From Verrucomicrobiaceae bacterium (GTDB lineage Bacteria; Verrucomicrobiota; Verrucomicrobiia; Verrucomicrobiales; Akkermansiaceae), in NCBI GenBank assembly GCA_027483005.1, contig JAIXVN010000469.1:1-12190 (forward strand): DNA of 12,190 nt, given 5' to 3'. Position numbers and translations under genes: made by a program. Shown one piece after another: positions 1 through 6,371 of this stretch (the first letter of the stretch is position 1; each line of letters starts with the position of its first letter). The notes beneath the pieces were generated by a model. That model worked only from the letters and a program-made list of their open reading frames with translations. It searched no databases and was not told the origin of the DNA.

Positions 1-89
1 AGCTGGAGGCCGAATCCGAACTGGATCCCCAGAAAGCCGAAATTCATCGAGAAAAGCTCCCAGAACGAGAGGCGTGGTCGGTGCTGCAT
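1..89 (-). CDS. MFS sugar transporter, N-terminal fragment (runs off left edge)
   Basis: Only the first 29 codons are in the window. The ATG is at 89-87, and the reading begins MQHRPRLSFWELF, then SMNFGFLGIQFGFGLQ. From family knowledge, the pattern SFWxLxxMxFGFLGIQFGFxLQ opens MFS sugar transporters of the sucrose/maltose (GPH/SLC45-like) type, where it leads into transmembrane helix 1. The protein would be an inner-membrane proton-coupled sugar carrier. It is the last gene of the minus-strand series and is separated from yraN by 224 bases, so it probably has its own promoter. A LacI-like palindrome lies about 60 bases upstream. There is no clear ribosome binding site. The family call rests on a short but characteristic stretch; the substrate cannot be read from it. 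Confidence 0.72.
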   Translation of the reverse strand, partial: MQHRPRLSFWELFSMNFGFLGIQFGFGLQ

Positions 90-150
90 GGGTTTGAAAG
101 GTTTGGTCTCTCTAGCCGCCCACCTCCAAGCCTGCAAGCACCCCGTTTGA

Positions 151-162
151 TGCACCGTTGCA
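151..162. promoter_or_regulatory. LacI/GalR-type operator-like palindrome upstream of the transporter
   Basis: The 12 bases TGCACCGTTGCA (minus strand TGCAACGGTGCA) form two inverted half-sites around a central CG, with one mismatch from perfect symmetry. LacI/GalR regulators commonly bind TGCAA-CG-TTGCA-like sites, and they often control sugar transporter genes. The site lies 62 bases upstream of the transporter start codon. It is one site found by eye, with no convincing -35/-10 pair beside it. Confidence 0.28.
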
Positions 163-193
163 CGACGAGCGACTTCCAAATCAATATTCCAGA

Positions 194-283
194 ATCAACG
201 ATCCTCAATCGTCCATCCATCCCGGCAAACGTCGCCGACTGGAGTGACGATTGAGGAATGACGAATGTGGATTTCTGATTTGA
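194..283. repeat. Inverted pair of 7-bp tandem repeat arrays
   Basis: On the plus strand the trinucleotide ATC recurs at 194, 201, 208 and 215, an exact 7-base period. From 245 onward TGA recurs at 245, 252 and 259, with TGT at 266, the same period in reverse sense. The two arrays face each other: 202-213 is perfectly complementary to 246-257 (12 bp). Inside the loop a small CGGC/GCCG stem sits at 223-226 and 234-237. Transcripts from either strand could therefore form a long hairpin. It lies between the yraN stop and the transporter start. There is no T-tract, so it is not a standard terminator. Confidence 0.6.
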
Positions 284-313
284 AGAGGAACCTGGCCGTT
301 GGAACTTGGCGCT

Positions 314-754
314 TCAGAAAGCATTCTCCACCCGATTGACCCGCGGCGGCTTCCCGGCCTCCACGTAAACCTCGATCACATCGAAGCGCCACGGGATCTC
401 ACGCGTCCCCAGCAGGCGCAGCCATTCGTTCGCTCCGCGTTCGATCAGGGCCTGCTTCCCGGCATTCACGGCATCGAGCCCGCGATACTTCGTTCCCTCG
501 CGACGCGTCTTCACCTCCACGAACATCAGCAAGGGCCCCTTCCGCGCCACGAGGTCCACTTCCCCTCCATGCGGTGCTCGGAAGTTGCGATAAAGGATCT
601 TGCAGCCACGGGCGCGCAGCCAGGCCGCCGCCACCTCCTCGCCATAGTCGCCGATCTCCTTGCGATCCCACGCGGTGCCGTCACGCCTCGCCAAACGGCA
701 GGGAGAGTTGAGCAACCGGCTGAAACGAGCGACGATGAATGCGGCAAGGCCCAT
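314..754 (-). CDS. yraN: YraN/UPF0102 family nuclease-fold protein
   Basis: A 146-residue protein of the UPF0102 (YraN) family, a small PD-(D/E)xK endonuclease-like fold often found next to rnhB. The nuclease-fold signature is visible: GxxGEExAAxxLxxxG at about 35-50, the GGEVDL strand at 63-68, and FVEVKTRR at 78-85, with E65/D67 and E80-x-K82 as the likely metal-site residues. The C-terminus NRVENAF matches the family's conserved NHxxNAF-like end. The ATG at 754-752 overlaps the end of rnhB by 74 bases. Later in-frame TTG codons (715-713, 694-692) would shorten the overlap but have no better ribosome site, so the start is uncertain. The biochemical role of the family is unsettled; processing of DNA or recombination intermediates is suspected. 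Confidence 0.88.
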   Translation of the reverse strand: MGLAAFIVARFSRLLNSPCRLARRDGTAWDRKEIGDYGEEVAAAWLRARGCKILYRNFRAPHGGEVDLVARKGPLLMFVEVKTRREGTKYRGLDAVNAGKQALIERGANEWLRLLGTREIPWRFDVIEVYVEAGKPPRVNRVENAF

Positions 755-1304
755 GGATTCTCAAGGCTTCAAGATGTGCCTTGGTGCCATATCCCTGGTG
801 CCTTTCAAAGCCATATTGTGGAAACTCCCGGGAGCGCTCCATCATCCAGCGGTCGCGCGTCACCTTGGCCACGATGCTGGCCGCCGCGATCGAAAGGGAA
901 AGCCCGTCCCCTTTCACGATCCCATCATGCGGCCAGGGGAATCTCGGAAGCCGCAGGCCGTCTATCAGGCAATGCCCAATCTCCTGGTCGAGCTGGCGCA
1001 CGGCCATCTCCATCGCGAGATGAGTCGCCCGAAGGATGTTGATCGAGTCGATCTGATCGGCATGAACCAGAGCCACCGACCACCGCAGCCCGGCGTGAGT
1101 GGTGAGAAACTCAAAAAGACGATCACGCTTCGCAGCCGACAGCTTCTTCGAATCATCGAGCCCTTCGCAGGAAAAGCCCTCCGGCAGGATCACCGCCGCC
1201 GCGGCCACCGGACCGGCCAGCGGGCCGCGACCCGCCTCATCCACACCCACGACGGGCTGGATGCCTCGGGCATGAAGGGCATTTTCAAGTGTCAGGTCAG
1301 GCAT
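681..1304 (-). CDS. rnhB: Ribonuclease HII
   Basis: A 207-residue RNase HII, the cytoplasmic endonuclease that cuts RNA in RNA/DNA hybrids and starts removal of single ribonucleotides misincorporated in DNA. The active-site set aligns with E. coli D16, E17, D108 and D126: D22 and E23 in VGVDEAGRGPLAGP, D115 in LIDGLRLP and D133 in VKGDG. SIAAASIVAKVTRD, FPQYGFERHQGYGT and the C-terminal HRRSFQPV block are all present. An open frame continues upstream to 1415, but those residues are basic and unlike the family. I therefore take the ATG at 1304, which gives the normal length. No Shine-Dalgarno is evident. It forms a pair with yraN. Confidence 0.95.
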   Translation of the reverse strand: MPDLTLENALHARGIQPVVGVDEAGRGPLAGPVAAAAVILPEGFSCEGLDDSKKLSAAKRDRLFEFLTTHAGLRWSVALVHADQIDSINILRATHLAMEMAVRQLDQEIGHCLIDGLRLPRFPWPHDGIVKGDGLSLSIAAASIVAKVTRDRWMMERSREFPQYGFERHQGYGTKAHLEALRIHGPCRIHRRSFQPVAQLSLPFGEA

Positions 1305-1598
1305 TCTTTGGCCAGACGCTACGCAAACGATCGCTGAACTCCATCCGGGAATCCGATCGGGCCCCAAAAATCCGGCGGACGAAAACCGTGCCATCCTGAT
1401 CGACCAGCCGACCAATCCCCGTCTATTCGCATTCGGCCTTCAGGATGAATTCATGACCGCTGAACGGGCCCAGGGAGGACTTTGGATGGATCGCCGCGGT
1501 CCTGTTTTGAGAGCCTGCCATCGCCTCATGGCAGAATCGGGACGTTCAAGAAGCTGTTAGGCTCTCCGATTCCCGTCTGCTCCCGTCAAGGTTTCACC
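1305..1598. other. Gene-free spacer between tRNA-Thr and rnhB
   Basis: I find no convincing gene here. The spacer holds a set of complementary segments at 1509-1572 (listed separately) and the upstream part of the rnhB frame. No clear -35/-10 pair was recognised for rnhB on the minus strand. Confidence 0.6.
1509..1572 (-). other. Structured RNA candidate with pseudoknot-capable stems 3' of tRNA-Thr
   Basis: Read on the minus strand, four segments occur in order: GAATCGG (1572-1566), AGGCTCTC complement (1566-1559), CCGATTC (1540-1534) and GAGAGCCT complement (1516-1509). The first pairs with the third and the second with the fourth, so the two helices interlace as in an H-type pseudoknot. 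Between the third and fourth lies a perfect 7-bp hairpin, CTGCCAT/ATGGCAG, with a 6-base loop (1515-1534). There is no T-tract on this strand, so intrinsic termination is not obvious. Function is unknown; processing or transcription arrest after the tRNA is possible. Confidence 0.35.
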
Positions 1599-1673
1599 TG
1601 GAGCCGCTGGTCGGATTTGAACCGACGACCTGCTCATTACGAATGAGCTGCTCTACCCCTGAGCTACAGCGGC
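1599..1673 (-). tRNA. tRNA-Thr (anticodon CGU)
   Basis: The minus strand folds into a complete 75-base cloverleaf. The acceptor stem is GCCGCTG/CAGCGGC, the D stem GCTC/GAGC, the anticodon stem GCTCA/TGAGC with loop TTCGTAA, and the T stem GTCGG/CCGAC with loop TTCAAAT. The anticodon CGU reads ACG, so the tRNA carries threonine. G1-C72, C2-G71, G35 and U36 match known threonine identity elements. The CCA end is encoded in the DNA, and the discriminator base is U rather than the A of E. coli. It lies 57 bases downstream of the hem operon. Confidence 0.96.
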
Positions 1674-1704
1674 GTTTCCAGTGAAGCGGGCGGTATGATG
1701 CAGA

Positions 1705-1723
1705 CTCGCCCCGTTCGGGCAAG
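1705..1723 (-). terminator. Hairpin just after the hem operon
   Basis: Seven bases after the cobA-hemD stop codon the minus strand can form CTTGCCC/GGGCGAG, a 7-bp stem with one G-U pair and a 5-base loop. No U-tract follows, so it would be a weak or factor-dependent terminator, or only a 3'-end stabiliser. Confidence 0.3.
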
Positions 1724-1730
1724 CCGGAAA

Positions 1731-3245
1731 TCAGGGGTGTTTCGCGAAGTACTTCGTGATCGCTTTGACCAACCCGGGGATGTCGTGCGGCTTCGCCTCG
1801 AAGGCAGGCTCGATGCCGTGCTTGCGCAAGGCCTCGCTGGTCACCGGCCCGATGGTTCCCGCCACGCAGCCTTCCGGCAGCGCCACGCCCATGCCGAAGA
1901 AATGATCGACCGTCGAGGCCGAGGTGAAGGTGATCAGGTCCGCGCCTTCCTCCTTGAGACGGGCCACCGAGCCATTCGGATCGGAGGTTTCGGGAACCGT
2001 GCGGTAGGCCACGCATTCGTCAACGATCGCTCCAAGCGCCATCAGGCCTTCGTAGATCGTCTCGCGGGATTCCTCCGCCTTGACCCAGAGCATGGTCAGG
2101 TTCTCGACCGAATCCTTCGAAAAAGCCTCGATCAATCCCTCCGCGACGAATTTCTCCGGAATGAGGTCCACGCCGATCCGATACTCGCGGATCTTCTTGG
2201 CGGTCCCCTCCCCGATCGCCGCGATCTGCGGCTTGCCCAAACTACGAGCATCCTCGTAGGTCGCGTAAAAGGCATCGAAGAAGCGCTGCACGCCGTTCGG
2301 GCTGGTGAAGATCAGCCAGTCGTATTCGTGGGCCTGGGTGACCCCCTCCGCGAAGCCGATCCGGTCCGTGGGAGACTCGATGCGGATCGTCGGAAGCTCC
2401 AGCACATCCGCCCCGAGGTCGGAAAGCGAACGGGTCAGCTCGCCTGCCTGCTCACGGGTGCGCGTGACGACGATCTTCTTTCCGAACAGCGGCCGCTTGT
2501 CGAACCAGGCGATCTTTTCACGCTCCTTGACCACATCTCCGATGACCGCCACCGCCGGGGAGGTGAACTTCGCCTTTTCCACAATGTCGGCCATCGTTCC
2601 AAGGGTGCCGGTGAGCGTCCACTGCGAGGCCGTGGTGGCCCAGCGGACCAGCGCCATCGGGGTCGAGGGATCGGCTCCGTGCTCGATGAAAGCCGAGCAG
2701 ATTTCGCGGAGGCGGGCGACGCCCATGACGAAGACCTTGGTGCCCGGAGTTTTCGCCAGGTGGGCGTAGTCGATCGAGCTCTCGCCCTTCGTCGGATCCT
2801 CGTGGCCGGTGAAAATGGTGAGCTGCGAGCAATGATCGCGATGCGTCACCGGAATGCCCGCGTAGGCCGGACCGGCGATCGTCGAGCTGATGCCGGGGAC
2901 GATTTCGAACGACACGCCGACCGCGGCAAGCTCGGCCGCCTCCTCGCCGCCGCGACCGAAGATCATCGGATCGCCGCCCTTGAGGCGCACCACGTTCTTG
3001 CCCTGCTTCGTCTTCTCGACGATCAGCGCGTTGATCTGATCCTGAGGCAGCGCGTGATCCGCGGCGCGCTTGCCGACGTAGATCTTCTCGGCATCGGGCT
3101 TCGCCCAGCCGACCAGCACCGGGCTACTAAGGGCATCGTACACCAGCACGTCCGCCTCCTCGATGCACTGCTTGGCGCGGAGGGTGACAAGACCGAGGTC
3201 GCCGGGGCCTGCGCCGACGAGATAACAGATTCCGGGAGTGCTCAT
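1731..3245 (-). CDS. cobA-hemD: Fused uroporphyrinogen-III C-methyltransferase / uroporphyrinogen-III synthase
   Basis: A 504-residue two-domain cytoplasmic enzyme. Residues 1-245 are SUMT (CobA), which methylates uroporphyrinogen III to precorrin-2 with SAM. Its motifs are VGAGPGDLGL (10-19), VRLKGGDPMIFGRGGEE (86-102), VPGIS (116-120) and GIPVTHR. Residues about 254-504 are HemD, which closes and inverts the D-ring of hydroxymethylbilane to give uroporphyrinogen III; it opens with KKIVVTRTREQAG. The fusion makes the uroporphyrinogen III and uses it in one chain, serving both the heme and the siroheme/corrinoid branches. The ATG at 3245 overlaps the hemC stop as ATGA, which fixes the start and implies translational coupling. 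The frame extends further upstream, but that part is a shadow of hemC. CobA-HemD fusions are known in several phyla. Confidence 0.95.
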   Translation of the reverse strand: MSTPGICYLVGAGPGDLGLVTLRAKQCIEEADVLVYDALSSPVLVGWAKPDAEKIYVGKRAADHALPQDQINALIVEKTKQGKNVVRLKGGDPMIFGRGGEEAAELAAVGVSFEIVPGISSTIAGPAYAGIPVTHRDHCSQLTIFTGHEDPTKGESSIDYAHLAKTPGTKVFVMGVARLREICSAFIEHGADPSTPMALVRWATTASQWTLTGTLGTMADIVEKAKFTSPAVAVIGDVVKEREKIAWFDKRPLFGKKIVVTRTREQAGELTRSLSDLGADVLELPTIRIESPTDRIGFAEGVTQAHEYDWLIFTSPNGVQRFFDAFYATYEDARSLGKPQIAAIGEGTAKKIREYRIGVDLIPEKFVAEGLIEAFSKDSVENLTMLWVKAEESRETIYEGLMALGAIVDECVAYRTVPETSDPNGSVARLKEEGADLITFTSASTVDHFFGMGVALPEGCVAGTIGPVTSEALRKHGIEPAFEAKPHDIPGLVKAITKYFAKHP

Positions 3246-4216
3246 GCGAGGGATTCGAAAAGGAGAAGCGCGGCGGCAAAGGGCTCGTCCGCAGGTGAGG
3301 AAACGGTGGCGACCTGCGGCTCTCCACCCTGCTCGGGGAAGACGCGGGCGCTGAGAAAAATCTCGTCGTTCTCGATCGCCGAATAAACGCCGATCGGCGT
3401 GCTGCAACCGGCATCCAGCAGACGGAGAAACTCCCGCTCGGCGGTGATCCTCAGCCAGGTTTCGCGATCGCCGATGGCCTCCGCGATTTCACGCGAACGG
3501 TCATCGTCGGCACGAACCTCGAAGCCGATCGCCCCCTGACCGGCGGCCGGGTAAAAGACATCCTCGGCGAGTCGTACGACCTTCAGACCTGTTAGAGCGG
3601 CATCGCTTCCTGAAACCGATTCCACTTCCTCATCGGAAACCACCGGCAGGTAGCCCAGACGCACCATGCCGGCCTCGGCCAGCAGGATCGCGTCGTAGCC
3701 ATTTCCCTCGGCGAGTTTCATCAGGCGCGTCGGCACGTTGCCACGCAGGTCGATGACCTTCACATCCGGGCGCAACCACTGGAGCTGGCGCGCGCGACGG
3801 ACGCTGCTGGTCCCGACGGTCGAGCCCTGCGGCAAGGTTTCCAGCGTGAAGCCCTCACGGCTCACCAGCACATCCCGCACCCCGGCGCGAGGCAGCACGG
3901 CGACGATGGCATAGCGGTCCTCCAGCACCGTCGGCACGTCCTTGAGGCTGTGCACGGCAATGTCGATCTCCTTGGAATCCAGCGCGATCTCCAGCTCCTT
4001 GGTGAAGATCCCCTTGTCGAAAAAGCCTTCCGCCTTGGCCACCTCGCTCAGCGCCACATCCGTCCGACGGTCGCCCGTGGTCTTGATGACGTTGCGCTTC
4101 AACGGCAGTCCGGGAAAGGCGACGCCGACCGCGTGCTCGGTGGCCACAGCCTGGGCCAGCGCGAGGTCGCTGCCGCGTGTGCCGATGATGAAGGGGTTCG
4201 GGGAATCTTGAATCAT
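3242..4216 (-). CDS. hemC: Hydroxymethylbilane synthase (porphobilinogen deaminase)
   Basis: A 324-residue enzyme that joins four porphobilinogens into linear hydroxymethylbilane for HemD. Visible motifs are IGTRGSDLALAQA (11-23), the catalytic-aspartate block HSLKDVPT (D93), the arginine-rich GTSSVRRARQLQ and LRGNVPTRLMKL, and LLDAGCSTPIGVY (267-279), whose C271 anchors the dipyrromethane cofactor. Length is normal. I place the start at the ATG at 4216, just before the conserved N-terminal strand; in-frame ATGs at 4249 and 4273 are possible but add non-family residues. The stop overlaps the cobA-hemD start. The 128-base gap to hemA contains a 7-bp repeat array. Confidence 0.96.
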   Translation of the reverse strand: MIQDSPNPFIIGTRGSDLALAQAVATEHAVGVAFPGLPLKRNVIKTTGDRRTDVALSEVAKAEGFFDKGIFTKELEIALDSKEIDIAVHSLKDVPTVLEDRYAIVAVLPRAGVRDVLVSREGFTLETLPQGSTVGTSSVRRARQLQWLRPDVKVIDLRGNVPTRLMKLAEGNGYDAILLAEAGMVRLGYLPVVSDEEVESVSGSDAALTGLKVVRLAEDVFYPAAGQGAIGFEVRADDDRSREIAEAIGDRETWLRITAEREFLRLLDAGCSTPIGVYSAIENDEIFLSARVFPEQGGEPQVATVSSPADEPFAAALLLFESLA

Positions 4217-4302
4217 GCCGGAAATCCCGCCTCGCGGGGCGATCTCCATGCCCGTGGAAACCCCGCCGTGCAAGCCCTAGGTTTCCTTCCTGCCCTCTTC
4301 TC

Positions 4303-4344
4303 TACTTCCTTGAACCTGAAAACTGAAAACTTGAACCTTTCCGA
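4303..4344. repeat. 7-bp tandem repeat array in the hemA-hemC gap
   Basis: From 4309 the plus strand reads as heptads CTTGAAC, CTGAAAA, CTGAAAA, CTTGAAC, CTTTCCG. The 9-mer CTTGAACCT is repeated exactly 21 bases apart (4309-4317 and 4330-4338). It lies in the only real gap inside the hem operon. The period matches the array at 194-283, but the unit differs. Confidence 0.55.
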
Positions 4345-5355
4345 TCAAGTCCCCGGCAAATTCAGCTTCGCCAGCTCGCTCTGGATGATCTGTTCGCAGT
4401 CCTCGATCTGGCGCTTGCGCCGCACCCGGGCCTCTTCGGCGAGCTGCTCCAGCGTGTCGATGTCGTAGAGGTAAACTTCCTCGATCTCCCCCACCGCCGG
4501 GTCGATGTCGCGCGGCACGGCGATGTCGATGAAGAACAGCGGCCGGTATTTCCGCGCACGGCGGGCCTTTTCGACATGCTCCCGGGTCACGATCGCATGC
4601 GGCGCTCCGGTCGAGGAAATCACCACGTCCACCTTCTCCAGCACATGCTGCCAGTCATCGAACCGCACCGCGCGGCCACCCATCTCGTTGGCAAGATCAA
4701 CGGCGCGATCGTAGGAACGGTTCGTCACGAAAATGCTCTTCGCCCCGCGGGAGACGAGGGCCTGGGCGGTGAGGCGGCTCATTTCCCCCGCCCCGAGGAT
4801 CATGACCTCGCTGTTCTTCAGGTGGCCGAAAATCTTCTCCGCGAGATCGACGGCGACATTGCCGACAGAGGTCGCGCCTTCCTGGATCTGGGTGTCGGTC
4901 CGGACCTTCTTGCCAACCCCAAACGCCCGTTGGAAGAGCCTGTTTAGAACACCTCCCGTCGTCCCGGCATCGAGGGCCGCCTGGTAGGCCTGCTTCACCT
5001 GGCCGAAGATCTCGGTTTCCCCGAGCATCATGGAATCCAGCCCGCTGACCACACGACAGAGGTGCAGGGCGGCCTCGGATTTCTCCATCCGGTAAAAGTG
5101 ATGCGTCGCCTCGGCCGGCAGCCCGTGTTCCAGGATCAAGGCCTCCTCGGTGAGGCGGAGGGTTTCGCGACCCTGATCGGCGGCCAGGTAGAACTCGGTG
5201 CGGTTGCAGGTGGAGACCACCACGGCCTCGGTCACCCCATCCAGCGCGGCAAGCTCACGGGACGCCTCGCCGAGCTTCGGCGTCATCACGGCGAAGCGCT
5301 CGCGGACCTCCACGGGCGCGGTGCGGTGATTCAGGCCGAGACAAATGAGATCCAT
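4345..5355 (-). CDS. hemA: Glutamyl-tRNA reductase, short form lacking the dimerisation domain
   Basis: This enzyme performs the first committed step of C5 tetrapyrrole synthesis: NADPH reduction of glutamyl-tRNA to glutamate-1-semialdehyde. Residues 1-150 form the catalytic domain, with GLNHRTAPVEVRE (7-19) and the nucleophile C50 in STCNRTEFY, followed by LGETEIFGQVKQAY. The NADPH-binding domain has MILGAGEMSRLTAQAL (185-200) and VTNRSYDRA. The protein stops at residue 336, inside the linking helix. E. coli HemA has 418 residues, so the C-terminal dimerisation domain is missing. The other frames downstream contain nothing like it, so this is not a simple frameshift. The start ATG shares its A with the TGA of the upstream hemX-like gene (TGATG), which fixes it. 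Confidence 0.94.
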   Translation of the reverse strand: MDLICLGLNHRTAPVEVRERFAVMTPKLGEASRELAALDGVTEAVVVSTCNRTEFYLAADQGRETLRLTEEALILEHGLPAEATHHFYRMEKSEAALHLCRVVSGLDSMMLGETEIFGQVKQAYQAALDAGTTGGVLNRLFQRAFGVGKKVRTDTQIQEGATSVGNVAVDLAEKIFGHLKNSEVMILGAGEMSRLTAQALVSRGAKSIFVTNRSYDRAVDLANEMGGRAVRFDDWQHVLEKVDVVISSTGAPHAIVTREHVEKARRARKYRPLFFIDIAVPRDIDPAVGEIEEVYLYDIDTLEQLAEEARVRRKRQIEDCEQIIQSELAKLNLPGT

Positions 5356-6119
5356 CAGACGAAGGCAAAAACCGTGAGTGATCCCAGAAACAAGCCCACC
5401 GAAGCCAGCGCCATCCGCCGGCCCGTCAATCCCCGCAAGGATTTCACCGTCATCAGCAGCGCATAGCCCAGCCAGGTCGCGACCGCCGCGATGAGATGGC
5501 CCATGCCACCGGTTCGGGGCATCAGAAATCCGGCCACGATGCCGATGGTCAGCAGCCCGCAACCGATCCACAGCAGGCGCATCATCGACTGCAGCAGCTC
5601 GCGCACCGGCGGCAGGTTGCGGAACAGCCCGCTTTTCAAATGGTGCTCCTTCAACTGGTGATCCAGCACCAGGAACATCACCCCGGCCACCCCCGCCAAG
5701 GCCAGCGCGCCGTAGGAAAGCACCGACATCGCCGCATGGGTTTCCCGCCACGAATCGGTCCCGGTGGCACGAAGCGGGTCAAGGCCAAGAACGCCCGGAA
5801 TCAGCGCCGCCACCTGAAACACCACCACCACCGGAGCCGTGAACACCCCCAGCAGGGAAAGCCGATACGGTGGGCCCACCACCAGGTAGAACAGCGTCAG
5901 CGACCATCCGAGAAACGCCAGGATCTCTCCCAGATCCCTCAGCGGACAAGCCCCCCTGGCCTCGCCGCGCACACTCAGAAAGCCGATCTGGCAGGCAAAG
6001 GCCGCCACCATCCAGATCACCGTCCAGCGGCTGCGGATGCCACGATGAACGGACATCATCCCCAGCACCCCACCGATCGCGGCGAGGAGGGTGGAAACAA
6101 TCAGGAACGTGCGGTCCAT
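5355..6119 (-). CDS. HemX/CcsA-like cytochrome c assembly family membrane protein
   Basis: A 254-residue integral membrane protein with about eight hydrophobic helices, near residues 4-20, 34-50, 64-80, 88-107, 128-152, 183-200, 208-226 and 236-254. The stretch WRETHAAMSVLSYGAL (124-139) fits the CcsA/HemX family (PF01578), where the histidine is a candidate heme ligand. I do not see the tryptophan-rich WWD-type signature of full CcsA, which favours a HemX-like role. In Bacillus, hemX lies next to hemA and affects HemA levels; the gene order here matches. The ATG at 6119 is preceded by a good GGAGG site, and the next gene overlaps the stop. This is the first gene of the hem operon. Whether it modulates HemA or handles heme or cytochrome c is not decided by the sequence. 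Confidence 0.85.
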   Translation of the reverse strand: MDRTFLIVSTLLAAIGGVLGMMSVHRGIRSRWTVIWMVAAFACQIGFLSVRGEARGACPLRDLGEILAFLGWSLTLFYLVVGPPYRLSLLGVFTAPVVVVFQVAALIPGVLGLDPLRATGTDSWRETHAAMSVLSYGALALAGVAGVMFLVLDHQLKEHHLKSGLFRNLPPVRELLQSMMRLLWIGCGLLTIGIVAGFLMPRTGGMGHLIAAVATWLGYALLMTVKSLRGLTGRRMALASVGLFLGSLTVFAFV

Positions 6120-6124
6120 GGCAA

Positions 6125-6131
6125 CCCCTCC
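6125..6131 (-). promoter_or_regulatory. Strong ribosome binding site that fixes the hemX-like start
   Basis: The minus strand reads GGAGGGGTTGCC immediately before the ATG, placing GGAGG 7 bases from the start codon. The frame stays open to 6350, but this site decides for 6119 over the glycine-rich upstream extension. Confidence 0.7.
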
Positions 6132-6197
6132 ATGCCCCCCGATGGCCGATCGCGCAAGACCGGAGGCAAGGGCTTTTTCAAATTGGACGTCGGACAG

Positions 6198-6229
6198 CCC
6201 CCCCCCGCCACCCCACCCGGATGCCCCCC
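6198..6229 (-). promoter_or_regulatory. G-quadruplex motif in the hem operon leader
   Basis: The minus strand, which is the coding strand, has four G runs of 6, 3, 4 and 9 separated by spacers of 5, 1 and 4 bases. This satisfies the usual G3+N1-7 rule for a quadruplex. It lies 79-110 bases upstream of the hemX-like start, so it would be in the 5' leader RNA or on the non-template strand at the promoter. An effect on hem operon expression is inferred. Confidence 0.45.
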
Positions 6230-6255
6230 TCCAGCCGCTGACAGGCATCCCGAAA

Positions 6256-6270
6256 ACCCGGACATCCGGG
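6256..6270 (-). terminator. Weak terminator-like hairpin between the 6372 gene and hemX
   Basis: On the minus strand, CCCGGA-TG-TCCGGG forms a short GC stem followed by TTTT. It lies about 100 bases after the stop of the upstream hypothetical gene and before the hem leader. The stem is short (5-6 bp) and the T-run is only four, so termination would be inefficient. Confidence 0.3.
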
Positions 6271-6371
6271 GTGGGGGCGTTGGAGTTTCCGAGGTGGAGC
6301 GCCGTTGAGCCGCGCCTGAAAGCGGGAGTCGTCATCCTCGAAAGTTCCATCCCATCAATTGAAGTGGGGCA

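Noticed and set aside
3..254. Open frame on the plus strand at the left edge (about 83 codons)
   Set aside because: The minus strand encodes a recognisable transporter N-terminus in 1-89, and the rest of the frame crosses the 7-bp repeat arrays.
1695..3386. 563-codon open frame on the plus strand
   Set aside because: It is opposite the cobA-hemD and hemC genes, whose protein motifs are clear. The translation is arginine-rich and low-complexity, as expected for an antisense shadow in high-GC DNA.
5356..5751. N-terminal extension of HemA
   Set aside because: It overlaps the hemX-like gene in another frame, and HemA homology begins exactly at the ATG at 5355.
6120..6350. N-terminal extension of the hemX-like protein
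   Set aside because: The extension is glycine-rich because of the G runs and lacks membrane character. A good GGAGG site lies before the ATG at 6119.
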